A stretch of DNA of 64,000 nucleotides from Polynucleobacter sp. (GTDB taxonomy: Bacteria > Pseudomonadota > Gammaproteobacteria > Burkholderiales > Burkholderiaceae), in contig NZ_JAUXZY010000005.1 of the NCBI RefSeq assembly GCF_030693775.1, positions 124,001 through 188,000 on the forward strand, in the 5' to 3' direction. The notes under the pieces were generated by a model. The model was not told the origin of the DNA. It did not search any database and worked only from the letters and a program-made list of their open reading frames with translations. Both the position numbers and the translations under genes were made by a program. Positions 34,511 to 44,230 of this stretch are shown here, piece after piece (within the stretch, counting starts at the first letter, position 1; every line of letters begins with the position of its first letter).

Positions 34511-36363
34511 GATAATTGCGCCTCGTTCTGTAAGCCTCTAGCCTCATATGATTCTTTTTTAATCTTTGCGTATTTCAATGCCAGCTTCAGCTCTTCAATT
34601 GGCAAAAGAGGTGACATATCTTCAATTGGCATGGATGTAATTTTTCCATCGTCTGCAATATGTGCCTGTACTTTTGGAAAAAGTTTTTCATCCGGATCAA
34701 CAAAAACTTCAATAATCAATGGATTCAAAGAGCCCAAAGATTGTTTTAGATGCGCAGTAAGGTCTTGAACCGTTTTAGCAGAACAATATGGGATTGAATA
34801 GCCTTCCGCTATCCTCTCAAGCGAAGGTAGATAAAGTCCGCTTTGCTGACTTGTCCCAATAAAGCGTTTTTCAAAGTAATTGATTTGCGTATTGCGAATT
34901 GAAGCATACCCGCTGTTATTAAATAAGATCAGGGTAATTGGAAGATTGCTCCCCGCGACTACGGCTAGTTCCTGGATATTCATTTGCAAACTTCCATCGC
35001 CCTCTACACAGAATACCTGCGATCCTGGGCGGGCTTGGGAGGCGCCGATTGCAGAGGATAAGCCAAACCCCATTGAGCCCAAACCAGAAGTAATGGAAAT
35101 TTTTTGATCCAACTTATTTTTAAAGAATGCATAAAAAACTTCGATGCCTAAGCCAGAGCTTCCAGTAGCAATATTAGCGCCTACTGGTAATACATCCGAT
35201 AAGACATCAATTGCCTCATAGTGAGAAATGTGTTCATTCGATTTTTTTAAGAAACGTTGGTATTCATTAGCATAGGTAGCCTTAAGCCAAGCAGTAAATA
35301 CTACCCATTCATTTGTATCGGGGCGCTGGAGAGAACCCGAATCACTATAGTGCTGCATTACTGTCCTAAGAAATTGCTTGGCATCTCCAACAACTGGCGT
35401 TAATTTGGTAAGAGCATGCTTTTCGATTTCGTGCGGATCAATGTCTACCAAGATTTTTTCTGCATCTGCTGCAAAGTTTTGGGGATTAAATGCAGTTATC
35501 ACATTATTCAAGCTAGAGCCAACACTTATTAAGAGATCACAGTTTTGCACAGCAAAATTAGCCGAGCGCATGGAAACTCCACCTGGGCGACCCACATAAA
35601 GAGGGTGATCGTACTCAAATAAATCTAAAGCTGGAAATGTAGAGATAACAGGAATCTGAAATGTTTCAGAAAAATGCTTCAGAAGTTCATGATCGCCCTC
35701 ACCTCGAATACCCTGGCCTACCAATAAAAGGGGGCGTTTTGATGCTTGGATTTGAGAAATAATTGCTGCCGGATCAAATTGAAGGGCGCCAATATCATAA
35801 GAGGTCATCAAGGCTTTGAAATCAATATCAGGGTAACCATCTGGTAAAACAAAGGCTTGAATATCTAAGGGCACATCTAGCCAAGTTGGGCCACATCGCG
35901 GCGTTATTGCCAAAGCAATACAACGTTCCAAATCCGCTTTGATAGCCAGTGGGTCATCTACCAAAATACAACATTTAGTAATATTTTTTACCATCGACAT
36001 CGTATCCACTTCTTGCACGCCGGATTGCCTTAAGAGGCCACCCTTATTTAAGTCTGCCCTCTTTACTTGACCTGATATCACCAGCAACGGATTAGATTCA
36101 ATATAAGCCCCCGCTACCGGCGTAATAACATTGGTACTACCTGGACCGCTGGTGACAACCGCTACTCCGAGCCCACTAGGGTGATACCTGCCATAAGCCT
36201 CAGCGGATATTCCCGTTGCCTGCTCATGCAAGCAAGCCGTATAGCGCATTCCGGATGATGCAACAGCATCGTCTAAATACATAGCCCCACCGCCGGGCAC
36301 TAAAAAGACAGTGTCGATGCCAAAACGTTGCAGTTGTTTAATGATGTAATCAGCGACCCGCAT
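34507..36363 (-). CDS. Thiamine-diphosphate-dependent enzyme, acetolactate-synthase-like
   Basis: A 618-residue ThDP enzyme of the IlvB fold: V-F-L-V-P-G-G-G-A-M-Y, catalytic Glu in C-L-H-E-Q-A-T-G, and the ThDP motif G-D-G-S-L-Q-M-N-I-Q-E-L followed by N-N-S-G-Y. It ends with a C-terminal M-P-I-E-D-M-S-P-L-L-P element that I associate with ThDP enzymes of polysaccharide clusters. YerE, a related enzyme, adds a two-carbon branch to a CDP-4-keto-3,6-dideoxysugar to make yersiniose. Amino-acid biosynthesis is unlikely from the context. Confidence 0.87.
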   Translation of the reverse strand: MRVADYIIKQLQRFGIDTVFLVPGGGAMYLDDAVASSGMRYTACLHEQATGISAEAYGRYHPSGLGVAVVTSGPGSTNVITPVAGAYIESNPLLVISGQVKRADLNKGGLLRQSGVQEVDTMSMVKNITKCCILVDDPLAIKADLERCIALAITPRCGPTWLDVPLDIQAFVLPDGYPDIDFKALMTSYDIGALQFDPAAIISQIQASKRPLLLVGQGIRGEGDHELLKHFSETFQIPVISTFPALDLFEYDHPLYVGRPGGVSMRSANFAVQNCDLLISVGSSLNNVITAFNPQNFAADAEKILVDIDPHEIEKHALTKLTPVVGDAKQFLRTVMQHYSDSGSLQRPDTNEWVVFTAWLKATYANEYQRFLKKSNEHISHYEAIDVLSDVLPVGANIATGSSGLGIEVFYAFFKNKLDQKISITSGLGSMGFGLSSAIGASQARPGSQVFCVEGDGSLQMNIQELAVVAGSNLPITLILFNNSGYASIRNTQINYFEKRFIGTSQQSGLYLPSLERIAEGYSIPYCSAKTVQDLTAHLKQSLGSLNPLIIEVFVDPDEKLFPKVQAHIADDGKITSMPIEDMSPLLPIEELKLALKYAKIKKESYEARGLQNEAQLS

Positions 36364-36374
36364 AAATAAAACCC

Positions 36375-37391
36375 TTAAAAAGAAAAATTCTTTGCAACAG
36401 AAGAAAAACCACGCCTAAGAATGGTACGTGCCTCTTCTAAAGAAACCAAACGATTGTCGACTTTTAGAGAAGCTTGAGATTGACAATACTCAAGAATCGC
36501 ACGCGACATCTCCAGATACTGGGTATTGCGCTCAAAAGGAAGAGATCGCATGAAGTTTTTATACCCCTTTTGCTTGCGAACTGTTGCCTCGATCTGAGCC
36601 GTCCGAAAATTTAACTTTACAAGCCCCCGATCAAATTCAAACTCTGCCGCCATGACGGGGGGGCGACCCAGATAGTCGCCGTTGATTGTGCCCAGCACAT
36701 CTCCGTCAAACTGATCATACCTAAGAGAACTAGTAAACATCTCATCACAATCGATTCCGAGATGACTACCATCTCCCAATGTGGTGACATACTCATCGGG
36801 TGCACCCAATAAATAAAACATGAGGTCAGTTCCATGATTTTGAGTCAAAAAAGACCCGCCGCCCAATGATTTTTGAACAGCATAGCTGTTGCGAAAATCT
36901 TCCCAAGGATGCCAAAGTGCAATATGTTCGGAATGCGTCACATTAAATCGGTACAAGAAACCCATGACATTAGAGGTGATGATTTTCTTAATCAGCGCAC
37001 TCAAGGGGTGGAATCGAAGTTGCTGAACCACTAAAATTCGGTCAAGATTTTTAATCTCATCGAAAAGGGCTAGTTGATCCATGTTAGTAGCGCATGGCTT
37101 TTCCAGCAAAATAATGGCTGAAGTCTCTTGATAGAAAAACAAGGCTGTTTGCGCATGCAACGCCGAAGGATTTGCAATTATGACCAAGCTAGGATTTATA
37201 GCCTTAGCCTCTTGCAAGCTAGTAATGGTCTGATAGTTCGGAATTGCCTGATCAAAACCAGGATGGGTTTTAATTGGTTCAGATGCAATTTGTCTTAAAG
37301 CAAAAAAATTTGCACCTGGATTTAAAGTGTGAAAATTAATGAGATGCCGAATGCCAATTGAACCTAGCCCAATGATCAGAATATTCATCAC
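36375..37391 (-). CDS. Gfo/Idh/MocA family oxidoreductase
   Basis: A 338-residue NAD(P)-dependent oxidoreductase: I-I-G-L-G-S-I-G-I-R-H Rossmann start and the E-K-P-C-A signature near residue 97. Such enzymes oxidise or reduce sugar positions, e.g. 3-keto sugars in O-antigen synthesis. It is 11 bases upstream of the ThDP-enzyme gene, in the same operon. Confidence 0.88.
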   Translation of the reverse strand: MMNILIIGLGSIGIRHLINFHTLNPGANFFALRQIASEPIKTHPGFDQAIPNYQTITSLQEAKAINPSLVIIANPSALHAQTALFFYQETSAIILLEKPCATNMDQLALFDEIKNLDRILVVQQLRFHPLSALIKKIITSNVMGFLYRFNVTHSEHIALWHPWEDFRNSYAVQKSLGGGSFLTQNHGTDLMFYLLGAPDEYVTTLGDGSHLGIDCDEMFTSSLRYDQFDGDVLGTINGDYLGRPPVMAAEFEFDRGLVKLNFRTAQIEATVRKQKGYKNFMRSLPFERNTQYLEMSRAILEYCQSQASLKVDNRLVSLEEARTILRRGFSSVAKNFSF

Positions 37392-37393
37392 AT

Positions 37394-38077
37394 TTACAAC
37401 ACCCAGCCGCCATCAACATTAAAAGTTGCGCCTGTAATATACGAGGACTCATTACCAATCAATAATTTAACAATGCCAAGTAAATCTTCTGGTAGGGCCA
37501 TCCTTGCCATGGGGCATTTTTTCGCATAGCGTTCGATGAATTCGGGAGATTGTTCAGACAATACGCCGCCCGGCACTACCGTATTAACTCGAATTTTGGG
37601 TGCCAAACAAATCGCCAAATATTCTGTCAGATTAATTACTGCAGATTTCGAGACAGGATAACCAATATGCTTTAGATACCCATCATACAATTCTGGTTTA
37701 GGGGTTACTACTCCATAGATGGATGAGAAGTTAACAATCGATGCTGTCTCATTGTATTTCGCAAACGCCCTACAGACTGAAAATAAGGTAGTGATATTCG
37801 TATGCAAGTATTGATCAATATCACTCAGAGAAAAATCCCAAATTGTTCTTGCCTGAGTTGCGCTTTTGGAGATATGCTCATTTAATGCAAACAAGTTTAC
37901 TAAACTGGAGGCGCGATTATTTTTAAAGAGCTCATCCACATATTTCTCATCCGATAGATCATCACCTAAAGAGAGGTCTACTGGTTTTACTATTAAACCG
38001 GCTTCCCTTAATAGGGCAAGTAACTCGCTACCAATACGGCCTGACGATCCGGTCAGAATCACATCATATGAATTCAC
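37394..38077 (-). CDS. Short-chain dehydrogenase/reductase
   Basis: A 227-residue classical SDR: T-G-S-S-G-R-I-G-S-E, catalytic Y-P-V-S-K (Y-x-x-x-K) with Ser in N-F-S-S-I-Y-G, and the C-terminal N-V-D-G-G-W. It may reduce a keto sugar made by its neighbours. It lies 2 bases before the MocA-like gene. Confidence 0.87.
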   Translation of the reverse strand: MNSYDVILTGSSGRIGSELLALLREAGLIVKPVDLSLGDDLSDEKYVDELFKNNRASSLVNLFALNEHISKSATQARTIWDFSLSDIDQYLHTNITTLFSVCRAFAKYNETASIVNFSSIYGVVTPKPELYDGYLKHIGYPVSKSAVINLTEYLAICLAPKIRVNTVVPGGVLSEQSPEFIERYAKKCPMARMALPEDLLGIVKLLIGNESSYITGATFNVDGGWVL

Positions 38078-38105
38078 AATATTTCCTGATAGTAACGTTT
38101 AATAG

Positions 38106-39149
38106 TTAATGAGCAATCTCGCCAAGACTCCATCTTTGAAGATCTTCAGCCACCATGTCGTGAGCTATCTGAGCAACTGAGGTGGTTGGCTCCCACCCAA
38201 GTAATTTTCGCGCCTTTGTAAAATCTCCGGCCATTCCTGGTGTATCAATCTCGCGAAAATGCTTCATGCTTACTTCAGCCAATAACTGATTTGTTTTCTT
38301 ACAGCGGCATTTTTCTTCAAGACCGCTTCCAGTTAAAATTGGCTCAAATCCTGCAGCTGTTGCAGCAAGGATTAAAAAGCTTCTCACAGAAGTAGTTTTA
38401 CCTGATGCAAATATGTAATCATCACCCTCAATTTTCAACATTGATTGATGCATGCCTTGTACAACATCACATGCAGATGACCAATCACGCTCCATGTTCA
38501 AGTTGCCTAACCTCAACGGCTCTCCACCCTCTACTTTCAGTCGCGCCAAATTGTAGCTAATTTTCCTTGTTAAAAAATGCTTTGTACGTAAAGTACTCTC
38601 ATGATTGAATAAGATTCCGTTAACAATGTGTAAATTATGAAAGTTGCGATATTGCCGCGCTAAGTGAAACGAACATAGCTTTCCTAGCCCGTAGGGGTTG
38701 TTAGGAAAACAAGTTGCATCTTCAGTAATAAGGCCATCTGAATTAGGAGTGGCACTGCCAAACATTTCAGAACTCGACGCAATAAAAATACGGACGTGAG
38801 GCATCAAATCAACGCATAAATCAAATATATCTGTTACCCCATGGACCGCCTCACTAATGGCGCCATCTGGTCCATAAAAGGAGGAGTAAGTTTTGGAATT
38901 TCCTGCCAACATATAAATTTCGGATGGCGTGCATTCTGTAATTATTTTTCTGAGGCTTTCCTTGTCTAGAATATCGTATTTTCTTAATTGCACTTGCTCA
39001 TAGATTCCAAGGCTTTTAAGGCGCCAACTACTAAATGGATCTAAATTACGTGCGCCACCAAATACTTCATAACCCCTCTCTAGCAAATGCTTGGATAAAA
39101 GAGAGCCGTCTTGACCCTGTATACCTAGAATAAGGGCTACATTACGCAT
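38106..39149 (-). CDS. Divergent GDP-mannose 4,6-dehydratase-like enzyme
   Basis: A 347-residue extended SDR starting at ATG 39149, two bases after the previous stop. It has G-I-Q-G-Q-D-G-S-L-L-S-K, Y-G-L-G-K as Y-x-x-x-K and N-H-E-S-T-L-R-T-K-H-F-L-T-R-K, which resemble Gmd (N-H-E-S-x-R-R-G). It differs strongly from the true gmd at 50731-51858. The substrate may be another nucleotide sugar such as CDP or UDP. Confidence 0.82.
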   Translation of the reverse strand: MRNVALILGIQGQDGSLLSKHLLERGYEVFGGARNLDPFSSWRLKSLGIYEQVQLRKYDILDKESLRKIITECTPSEIYMLAGNSKTYSSFYGPDGAISEAVHGVTDIFDLCVDLMPHVRIFIASSSEMFGSATPNSDGLITEDATCFPNNPYGLGKLCSFHLARQYRNFHNLHIVNGILFNHESTLRTKHFLTRKISYNLARLKVEGGEPLRLGNLNMERDWSSACDVVQGMHQSMLKIEGDDYIFASGKTTSVRSFLILAATAAGFEPILTGSGLEEKCRCKKTNQLLAEVSMKHFREIDTPGMAGDFTKARKLLGWEPTTSVAQIAHDMVAEDLQRWSLGEIAH

Positions 39150-39150
39150 C

Positions 39151-40995
39151 CTAATCTCCAAGAGCTGCAGCATAAAGTTGCATAATCGAATCCCTGAAAC
39201 CAGAAAATTCGTTGAGATGCCCTTGCCACACCTCAATTACCTTTACTTGAGGTAAATCGAGAATCTGTTGGATAAGCTCTTTATTCTGGCTAGAAAGCTC
39301 AGAAAATCCGACCCCCTCGCCATCTATCCCATCTGCAAGTGATAAATGAATATGTTTAGTCGTAGGAAGTAACTGATCAATTGCACTTTTTAAATCAGTG
39401 TGATGGTAATTGCATCCCATAATCAAATGACTTAAATCCAATGTAATTGGAATCTCCAGCTCGGCTATATAAGCCCAATCTACCGGTGCACAGTAGGCAT
39501 TTAAAGGCACACTCCCCCCAAAATACCAAGCAAAGGGTGGTAAGGTTTGATATGTGAGCTCAACACCGGCATCACTATATTTTTTTGTTAAAGCATTACA
39601 GTTTTTGTAAAAATTTTCTATGCTATCATCCACAACAGACAAGCTTGATACTAAGGAAACTCGAACTCCAGTCAACTTAAATAGGTGGGTCGCCAAAGCT
39701 AATGTATTTTCAAAAATGTTGATGCTTCTTTCCTTAATACTTTGATTTTTCGAAAAGGGATTTATCAGCTCTGTTGAGGAAATATAATCAGGCAAATGAA
39801 TCGAGTAATTCTCGTCAGCTCTAAATAGGGACTCATCGATCTGAGAACTCAGTTCAGTGTAGGAGAGATGCATCTCGAAATTCTGGATTGGAAATGCCTC
39901 CCTTAACTTAGGCAGATCATGAAACCGCGCTGGAAGGCTTACCTTATTCACATTTAAAAATTTGATCTGGCCTGCTGTCAAGTTAGGCGTAATAGCGAAT
40001 AAAGATTCACTTAAAGGCTGTCCTACACGTCCATCACGTAACAGCTTCTTACCCAGAAATTGTTTAATTTTATTCTTACCAATTCCGGTAGCAGGAGAGC
40101 GATAGGAAATTGCATCGTCCAAAAGCGCAGAACCAGCCTCAATCGGTTTGATGATGTGATATGAGCGCCCTAGATTTTGGAGATTCATTCTTTCGCCCTG
40201 ATTTGCTATCCTGGGACTATCTCCATCAAGCATGGTATCTGCATATTTTGCATAAGTTGCGAGTTCAGCAAACTCATCGGGAGTCGAGCTTGTAGAGTGA
40301 TCTAACCCGTCCATTGCTTTATTTAAAGTGATGTGTCGCTCGATCCACCTTGCGCCCAAAGCCAATGCCGCAATACATGCTCGCCAATCTGATTCATGAC
40401 TTGAATACCCGACCGGTCTATTCCATTTTTTTTGCAAGTACTTTAAATAACCGAGCCTTGAATTAAATAGCTCAGCAGGGTAATTTGAGATGCAATGGAA
40501 CGGGTTCCAACTGTCTCCAGTTAGCGCATTGAACGTTTCTTCTATGTCTCGCTCATCATGAGCACCAGTGGAAATATAAACATCTCGCCCAAGACTTAAT
40601 AATCTATTGATCAATTCAACATTTTTTAATTCAGGGGATGGAACTTTAAAAAAATTATAATTTGATAAGCTGCCATCAAAATCGTTGATATCTTCAATGA
40701 TAAAAAAGCTAATACCAACCTCTAAGCCGCAAGACTTTCCATAAGCGCACAGTTCGTTCAGATCGTTGGGGCTCAAGTAAGCTCGACGTATTTCCGTATC
40801 TAAAATCTCATCGCCGATTTCATTTTTATTCCCCATATAAGTTCTATCGATATTTCTGTACTGAAATTTAATGCACTGAACCCCTGCTTTTGAAGCGGCT
40901 TCAATAAGTTGCCTGGCTATGTCTTTTTCACCGTTGTGATTGATGCCAATTTCAGCAATGATCTTCACTGGAGGGATTGCTTTCAATTCACTCAT
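39151..40995 (-). CDS. NeuB-like sialic-acid-type synthase fused to a C-terminal TIM barrel
   Basis: A 614-residue protein from ATG 40995. N-terminal NeuB domain (about 5-250): I-I-A-E-I-G-I-N-H-N-G, G-V-Q-C-I-K-F-Q, and Y-S-S-H-E-S-D. A SAF domain (about 270-335) follows (S-Y-R-S-P-A-T-G-I-G). The C-terminal part (about 345-614) looks like a xylose-isomerase-type TIM barrel (I-T-L-D-L-S-H-L, I-H-L-S-L-A-D-G). NeuB enzymes condense phosphoenolpyruvate with a hexosamine-derived sugar into a nonulosonic acid. No CMP-sugar synthetase is near. Confidence 0.82.
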   Translation of the reverse strand: MSELKAIPPVKIIAEIGINHNGEKDIARQLIEAASKAGVQCIKFQYRNIDRTYMGNKNEIGDEILDTEIRRAYLSPNDLNELCAYGKSCGLEVGISFFIIEDINDFDGSLSNYNFFKVPSPELKNVELINRLLSLGRDVYISTGAHDERDIEETFNALTGDSWNPFHCISNYPAELFNSRLGYLKYLQKKWNRPVGYSSHESDWRACIAALALGARWIERHITLNKAMDGLDHSTSSTPDEFAELATYAKYADTMLDGDSPRIANQGERMNLQNLGRSYHIIKPIEAGSALLDDAISYRSPATGIGKNKIKQFLGKKLLRDGRVGQPLSESLFAITPNLTAGQIKFLNVNKVSLPARFHDLPKLREAFPIQNFEMHLSYTELSSQIDESLFRADENYSIHLPDYISSTELINPFSKNQSIKERSINIFENTLALATHLFKLTGVRVSLVSSLSVVDDSIENFYKNCNALTKKYSDAGVELTYQTLPPFAWYFGGSVPLNAYCAPVDWAYIAELEIPITLDLSHLIMGCNYHHTDLKSAIDQLLPTTKHIHLSLADGIDGEGVGFSELSSQNKELIQQILDLPQVKVIEVWQGHLNEFSGFRDSIMQLYAAALGD

Positions 40996-42049
40996 CTCCA
41001 TCCACATTCTCACTAATACAATACAAAACCAAACCATAAGTATTGTATTCATGGCAGCGTAAATAAAACTGATACCCTAACTTCCATGATGCTAATAAAT
41101 CCAAGATATCTAATGGATCTCCTGGGCGATGGTAGACAGAAATACAAAGATTAGGTCGGCATTTATGAATGAGCTTTTTTGCACCATGCAATACCTCTAA
41201 CTCAGATCCTTCAATATCAAATTTGATCAAATTTGGTTTAAAGTTGATTGCAACACTGTCGAGGGATACGCATTGAATCAGCGTGGACCCGCCAACGTCT
41301 AATCCACTTGCCAATGAATTATCAGAATTAGCGGAAAAGTTAAGCTGTATCTCGCTCGACCACAAACCAAGCGGGAGAGGGGTGAGATTGAAGTCCTCAG
41401 TTTTTTTTACTAGCTTTTGGAAATTAATTGGATCAGGTTCAAATGCCATAACAGCATCTATGTGATAGTTAGCCTTAGTCAATCTAGTTAGGGTACTTCC
41501 ATTAGAGGCACCACAATCAATTACTCGTAAGCTTTCAGGATATCTAGGTACATCGACTGGAACATATTCATCGTGAAGGCTTGGCTCAGGGCAGCGCTCT
41601 AAAACTCCTTTACTCCAATATTCCCAAGTGTCTGAGAGTATGCTTCTACTAAGCTCATCAGAAAACAAGGGCAGGAGACGGTCAAGCTGAGTTAGGCGGG
41701 ATTCGTAAGAGAAGGAACTTGAGAGCCAGTATTTATCAGGGAATTTCCAAGTCTTGGAAAATTCAACCATATTCAATACTTTTCCAAACCCTACTTTTTG
41801 GAGCTCAGCGCCGATAGGCTTAGGATCGATATAATGGTTATGGATAGCATTGATACAGACTAGTTGTTGAAGACTATCAGGACGCACCCACTCATCAAGT
41901 TTCAAAATATTAATACCGCGATAATCACTGCTCTTGGGATTGCGATCAAAAATTGCAGCCACTGTCTGATTCTTTGCCAACAATAAATCTGCTACTTGTT
42001 TACCTGTCTCACCAGCACTGTAAATTACAAAACTATTATTTTGCTTCAC
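40988..42049 (-). CDS. FkbM family methyltransferase
   Basis: A 353-residue protein, start GTG 42049 with a GTGA overlap with the upstream stop. A Rossmann-like NAD-type N-terminus (about 1-100, V-I-Y-S-A-G-E-T-G-K-Q-V-A) precedes an FkbM methyltransferase domain (V-I-D-C-G-A-S-N-G-S-T, F-E-P-D-P, F-D-I-E-G-S-E). FkbM enzymes O-methylate sugars. A TTG 10 codons upstream is an alternative. Confidence 0.85.
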   Translation of the reverse strand: MKQNNSFVIYSAGETGKQVADLLLAKNQTVAAIFDRNPKSSDYRGINILKLDEWVRPDSLQQLVCINAIHNHYIDPKPIGAELQKVGFGKVLNMVEFSKTWKFPDKYWLSSSFSYESRLTQLDRLLPLFSDELSRSILSDTWEYWSKGVLERCPEPSLHDEYVPVDVPRYPESLRVIDCGASNGSTLTRLTKANYHIDAVMAFEPDPINFQKLVKKTEDFNLTPLPLGLWSSEIQLNFSANSDNSLASGLDVGGSTLIQCVSLDSVAINFKPNLIKFDIEGSELEVLHGAKKLIHKCRPNLCISVYHRPGDPLDILDLLASWKLGYQFYLRCHEYNTYGLVLYCISENVDGDE

Positions 42050-44229
42050 TTTGAAAATCCCCGACCCGCTATTGGGCAACTAAAAACAGACCATTGAGTG
42101 TTTGACTGTTGATCATTTTTATTACAATGCTGATAAATATACTCAGAAATTTTCGCCATCCGCAGTTGTGTCTTTGCAAAATTATAAGGCCCTAGGAAAT
42201 ACTTTCCATCACCCTCAATGAGCTTTCGATCGCCTGATATTTTCGGACCAAATCCCAAGTTGATCTGCAAATTTTTATGGTCGACAACAAATGTACCGCC
42301 ATTATTTTTGATGGCTGAAATTATTTTATCCATTTCCATGTCGCTAACTAATTGGGTTCGCAAGTCAATAAATCCAAAATTGTTTTTCACATCATATAAA
42401 AATAAAATGTACTTATCAAAATTAGACACAATAAAATTCTGATTATTTTCTAAAGGATACGCCCCTAGATGGCCCGCTAAATCGCTGGAGATATTCGCGC
42501 TGATCTTTTTATTGTTGATAATGAAATCATCTGTCTTAAAGAAAATATTATTATCTGATCCAAACATTGTAGTAATTGGCGATTCTTTATTAATGCTATT
42601 AAACTTCATCAGATTGAAAAAAATTATTAAAAATATGACAAGTAAGATTAATATCTTTAAAAATTCTAATGATCTAACATCAATTTTATCGGCAAAATTT
42701 GTCTTCATCGTAAAAAATTTAAACGCATTTTCAGATACGAAATTCTTTAAAATTATAAAAATACACATATAAAACGGTAGTACATATTCTAAATATTTGT
42801 AATAGTGCACCCAATCTGGAGTCATCAAATAATAGATGATTGATATATTTCCTAGGAATGCAAAATATATGTATTTATAATTTAATTTATTTTTAATGTA
42901 CAGTGTTAATATTATTATAAGCGTTAGAGTATTTAATATTAAATATCTGATCGCATGATTTGATAAATCACTTGAAATTATATTATTATTAATCATCGAT
43001 AAAAAGTAATAAGCATTACTACTATAAGAAATTACAGTAATTACTAGAGTTAGAACAATAGTAGCAGCAATAAGTGCATTTTTTTTCGTAATTTCTATTG
43101 AACGTTTTTTATAGATATTTACGATATAAGATAGAAATACAGCAGTCCACGCAAAAGCCCCACTCATAGGATCAAGGAGCAAGGTAAAGATAAATAATAA
43201 AAATAAAAATAAGATACGATAATATTTAAAATCTTTTTCTATAAATATAAAATAATTTGAAATGAAGTAAATTATTAGAAAATTCAATTCTCTAAACCAA
43301 TGAGCTCCTGGAGCTAAAAAAATAATAAATTCTCTTAAATTAATAAAAAGCACTATTTTTATTAATAAAAAGGTTATAACTGTAATTGGATATTTTTTAA
43401 ATATTAAAAAAAGTAAAATACTATACAACAGTGCTGATAGATAAAATAGAATCCAAACCACAGAAATATACTGAGTTGGACCATCATGAGGAAGGTTCGA
43501 GCTAATAAACTGAGCAATTATCGGTATAACTACCCCGTACTGAGCTTTCATTTTGGAACTAAAAACTGCTCCCTCGTAAAAGTGTGCCCAATGGTGCAAT
43601 ACTGACCTACCTTCAGCAGCCCAAAAGTATTCGGTAATGCCTAATTGTTCATTTTTGGACAAATTAGGGCATCTTAAATAGTACTCCTGTGATTTTCTTT
43701 CTAGAAGTTCCATAGAACTTCTAGTGACGTACCCTTGTTCTATTAATTGATTACTTACAATAGAGATTTCTTTCTTTATTACTCTGGCAAAATGCGAGTC
43801 TTCCTTATGAATTAAAGAGCCTGTTATCAAGCCATCTTTGATACTGCCTTTTACTAATCTATATTCATAATCTATTGCTGCTTGGTCAGCAGCATAAAGT
43901 CGCCCATCGTGAACTAAAAAGATATGGGAGGAGTCGACCAGTTTTAGAAGGTCATCATCGACTTTAACAAGAGGGATGTTAGGCCCGTATATTTGAACTT
44001 TTCCACTGCTATTGCTAGAGTCATTACCAGCTCTAGATGTTATTGCTTTGCAGCTACCTGAATCTGTCTGATCTTTTTCAAGAGTGCGAATGAGGGAATC
44101 AGAAGCGCTATATTCGATACTTTCAGCAGGTAACTTGCCGATATTATCGAGATGCCTAAGATAAATAAAAGACAGTAAAAGAAATACTGCAATTAAACCA
44201 AATGCTTGAAGAAACCTTCTGACAAACAT
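42046..44229 (-). CDS. Large AT-rich membrane protein (polymerase or GtrC-like candidate)
   Basis: A 727-residue protein; one membrane segment at 7-25, a periplasmic part to about 235, about ten membrane segments between 240 and 560, and a C-terminal periplasmic part. It is very AT-rich compared with flanking genes, a sign of transfer. No conserved family is recognised. The position and topology fit a Wzy polymerase or a GT-C/GtrC glycosyltransferase acting on lipid-linked donors. Confidence 0.7.
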   Translation of the reverse strand: MFVRRFLQAFGLIAVFLLLSFIYLRHLDNIGKLPAESIEYSASDSLIRTLEKDQTDSGSCKAITSRAGNDSSNSSGKVQIYGPNIPLVKVDDDLLKLVDSSHIFLVHDGRLYAADQAAIDYEYRLVKGSIKDGLITGSLIHKEDSHFARVIKKEISIVSNQLIEQGYVTRSSMELLERKSQEYYLRCPNLSKNEQLGITEYFWAAEGRSVLHHWAHFYEGAVFSSKMKAQYGVVIPIIAQFISSNLPHDGPTQYISVVWILFYLSALLYSILLFLIFKKYPITVITFLLIKIVLFINLREFIIFLAPGAHWFRELNFLIIYFISNYFIFIEKDFKYYRILFLFLLFIFTLLLDPMSGAFAWTAVFLSYIVNIYKKRSIEITKKNALIAATIVLTLVITVISYSSNAYYFLSMINNNIISSDLSNHAIRYLILNTLTLIIILTLYIKNKLNYKYIYFAFLGNISIIYYLMTPDWVHYYKYLEYVLPFYMCIFIILKNFVSENAFKFFTMKTNFADKIDVRSLEFLKILILLVIFLIIFFNLMKFNSINKESPITTMFGSDNNIFFKTDDFIINNKKISANISSDLAGHLGAYPLENNQNFIVSNFDKYILFLYDVKNNFGFIDLRTQLVSDMEMDKIISAIKNNGGTFVVDHKNLQINLGFGPKISGDRKLIEGDGKYFLGPYNFAKTQLRMAKISEYIYQHCNKNDQQSNTQWSVFSCPIAGRGFSK

Positions 44230-44230
44230 C

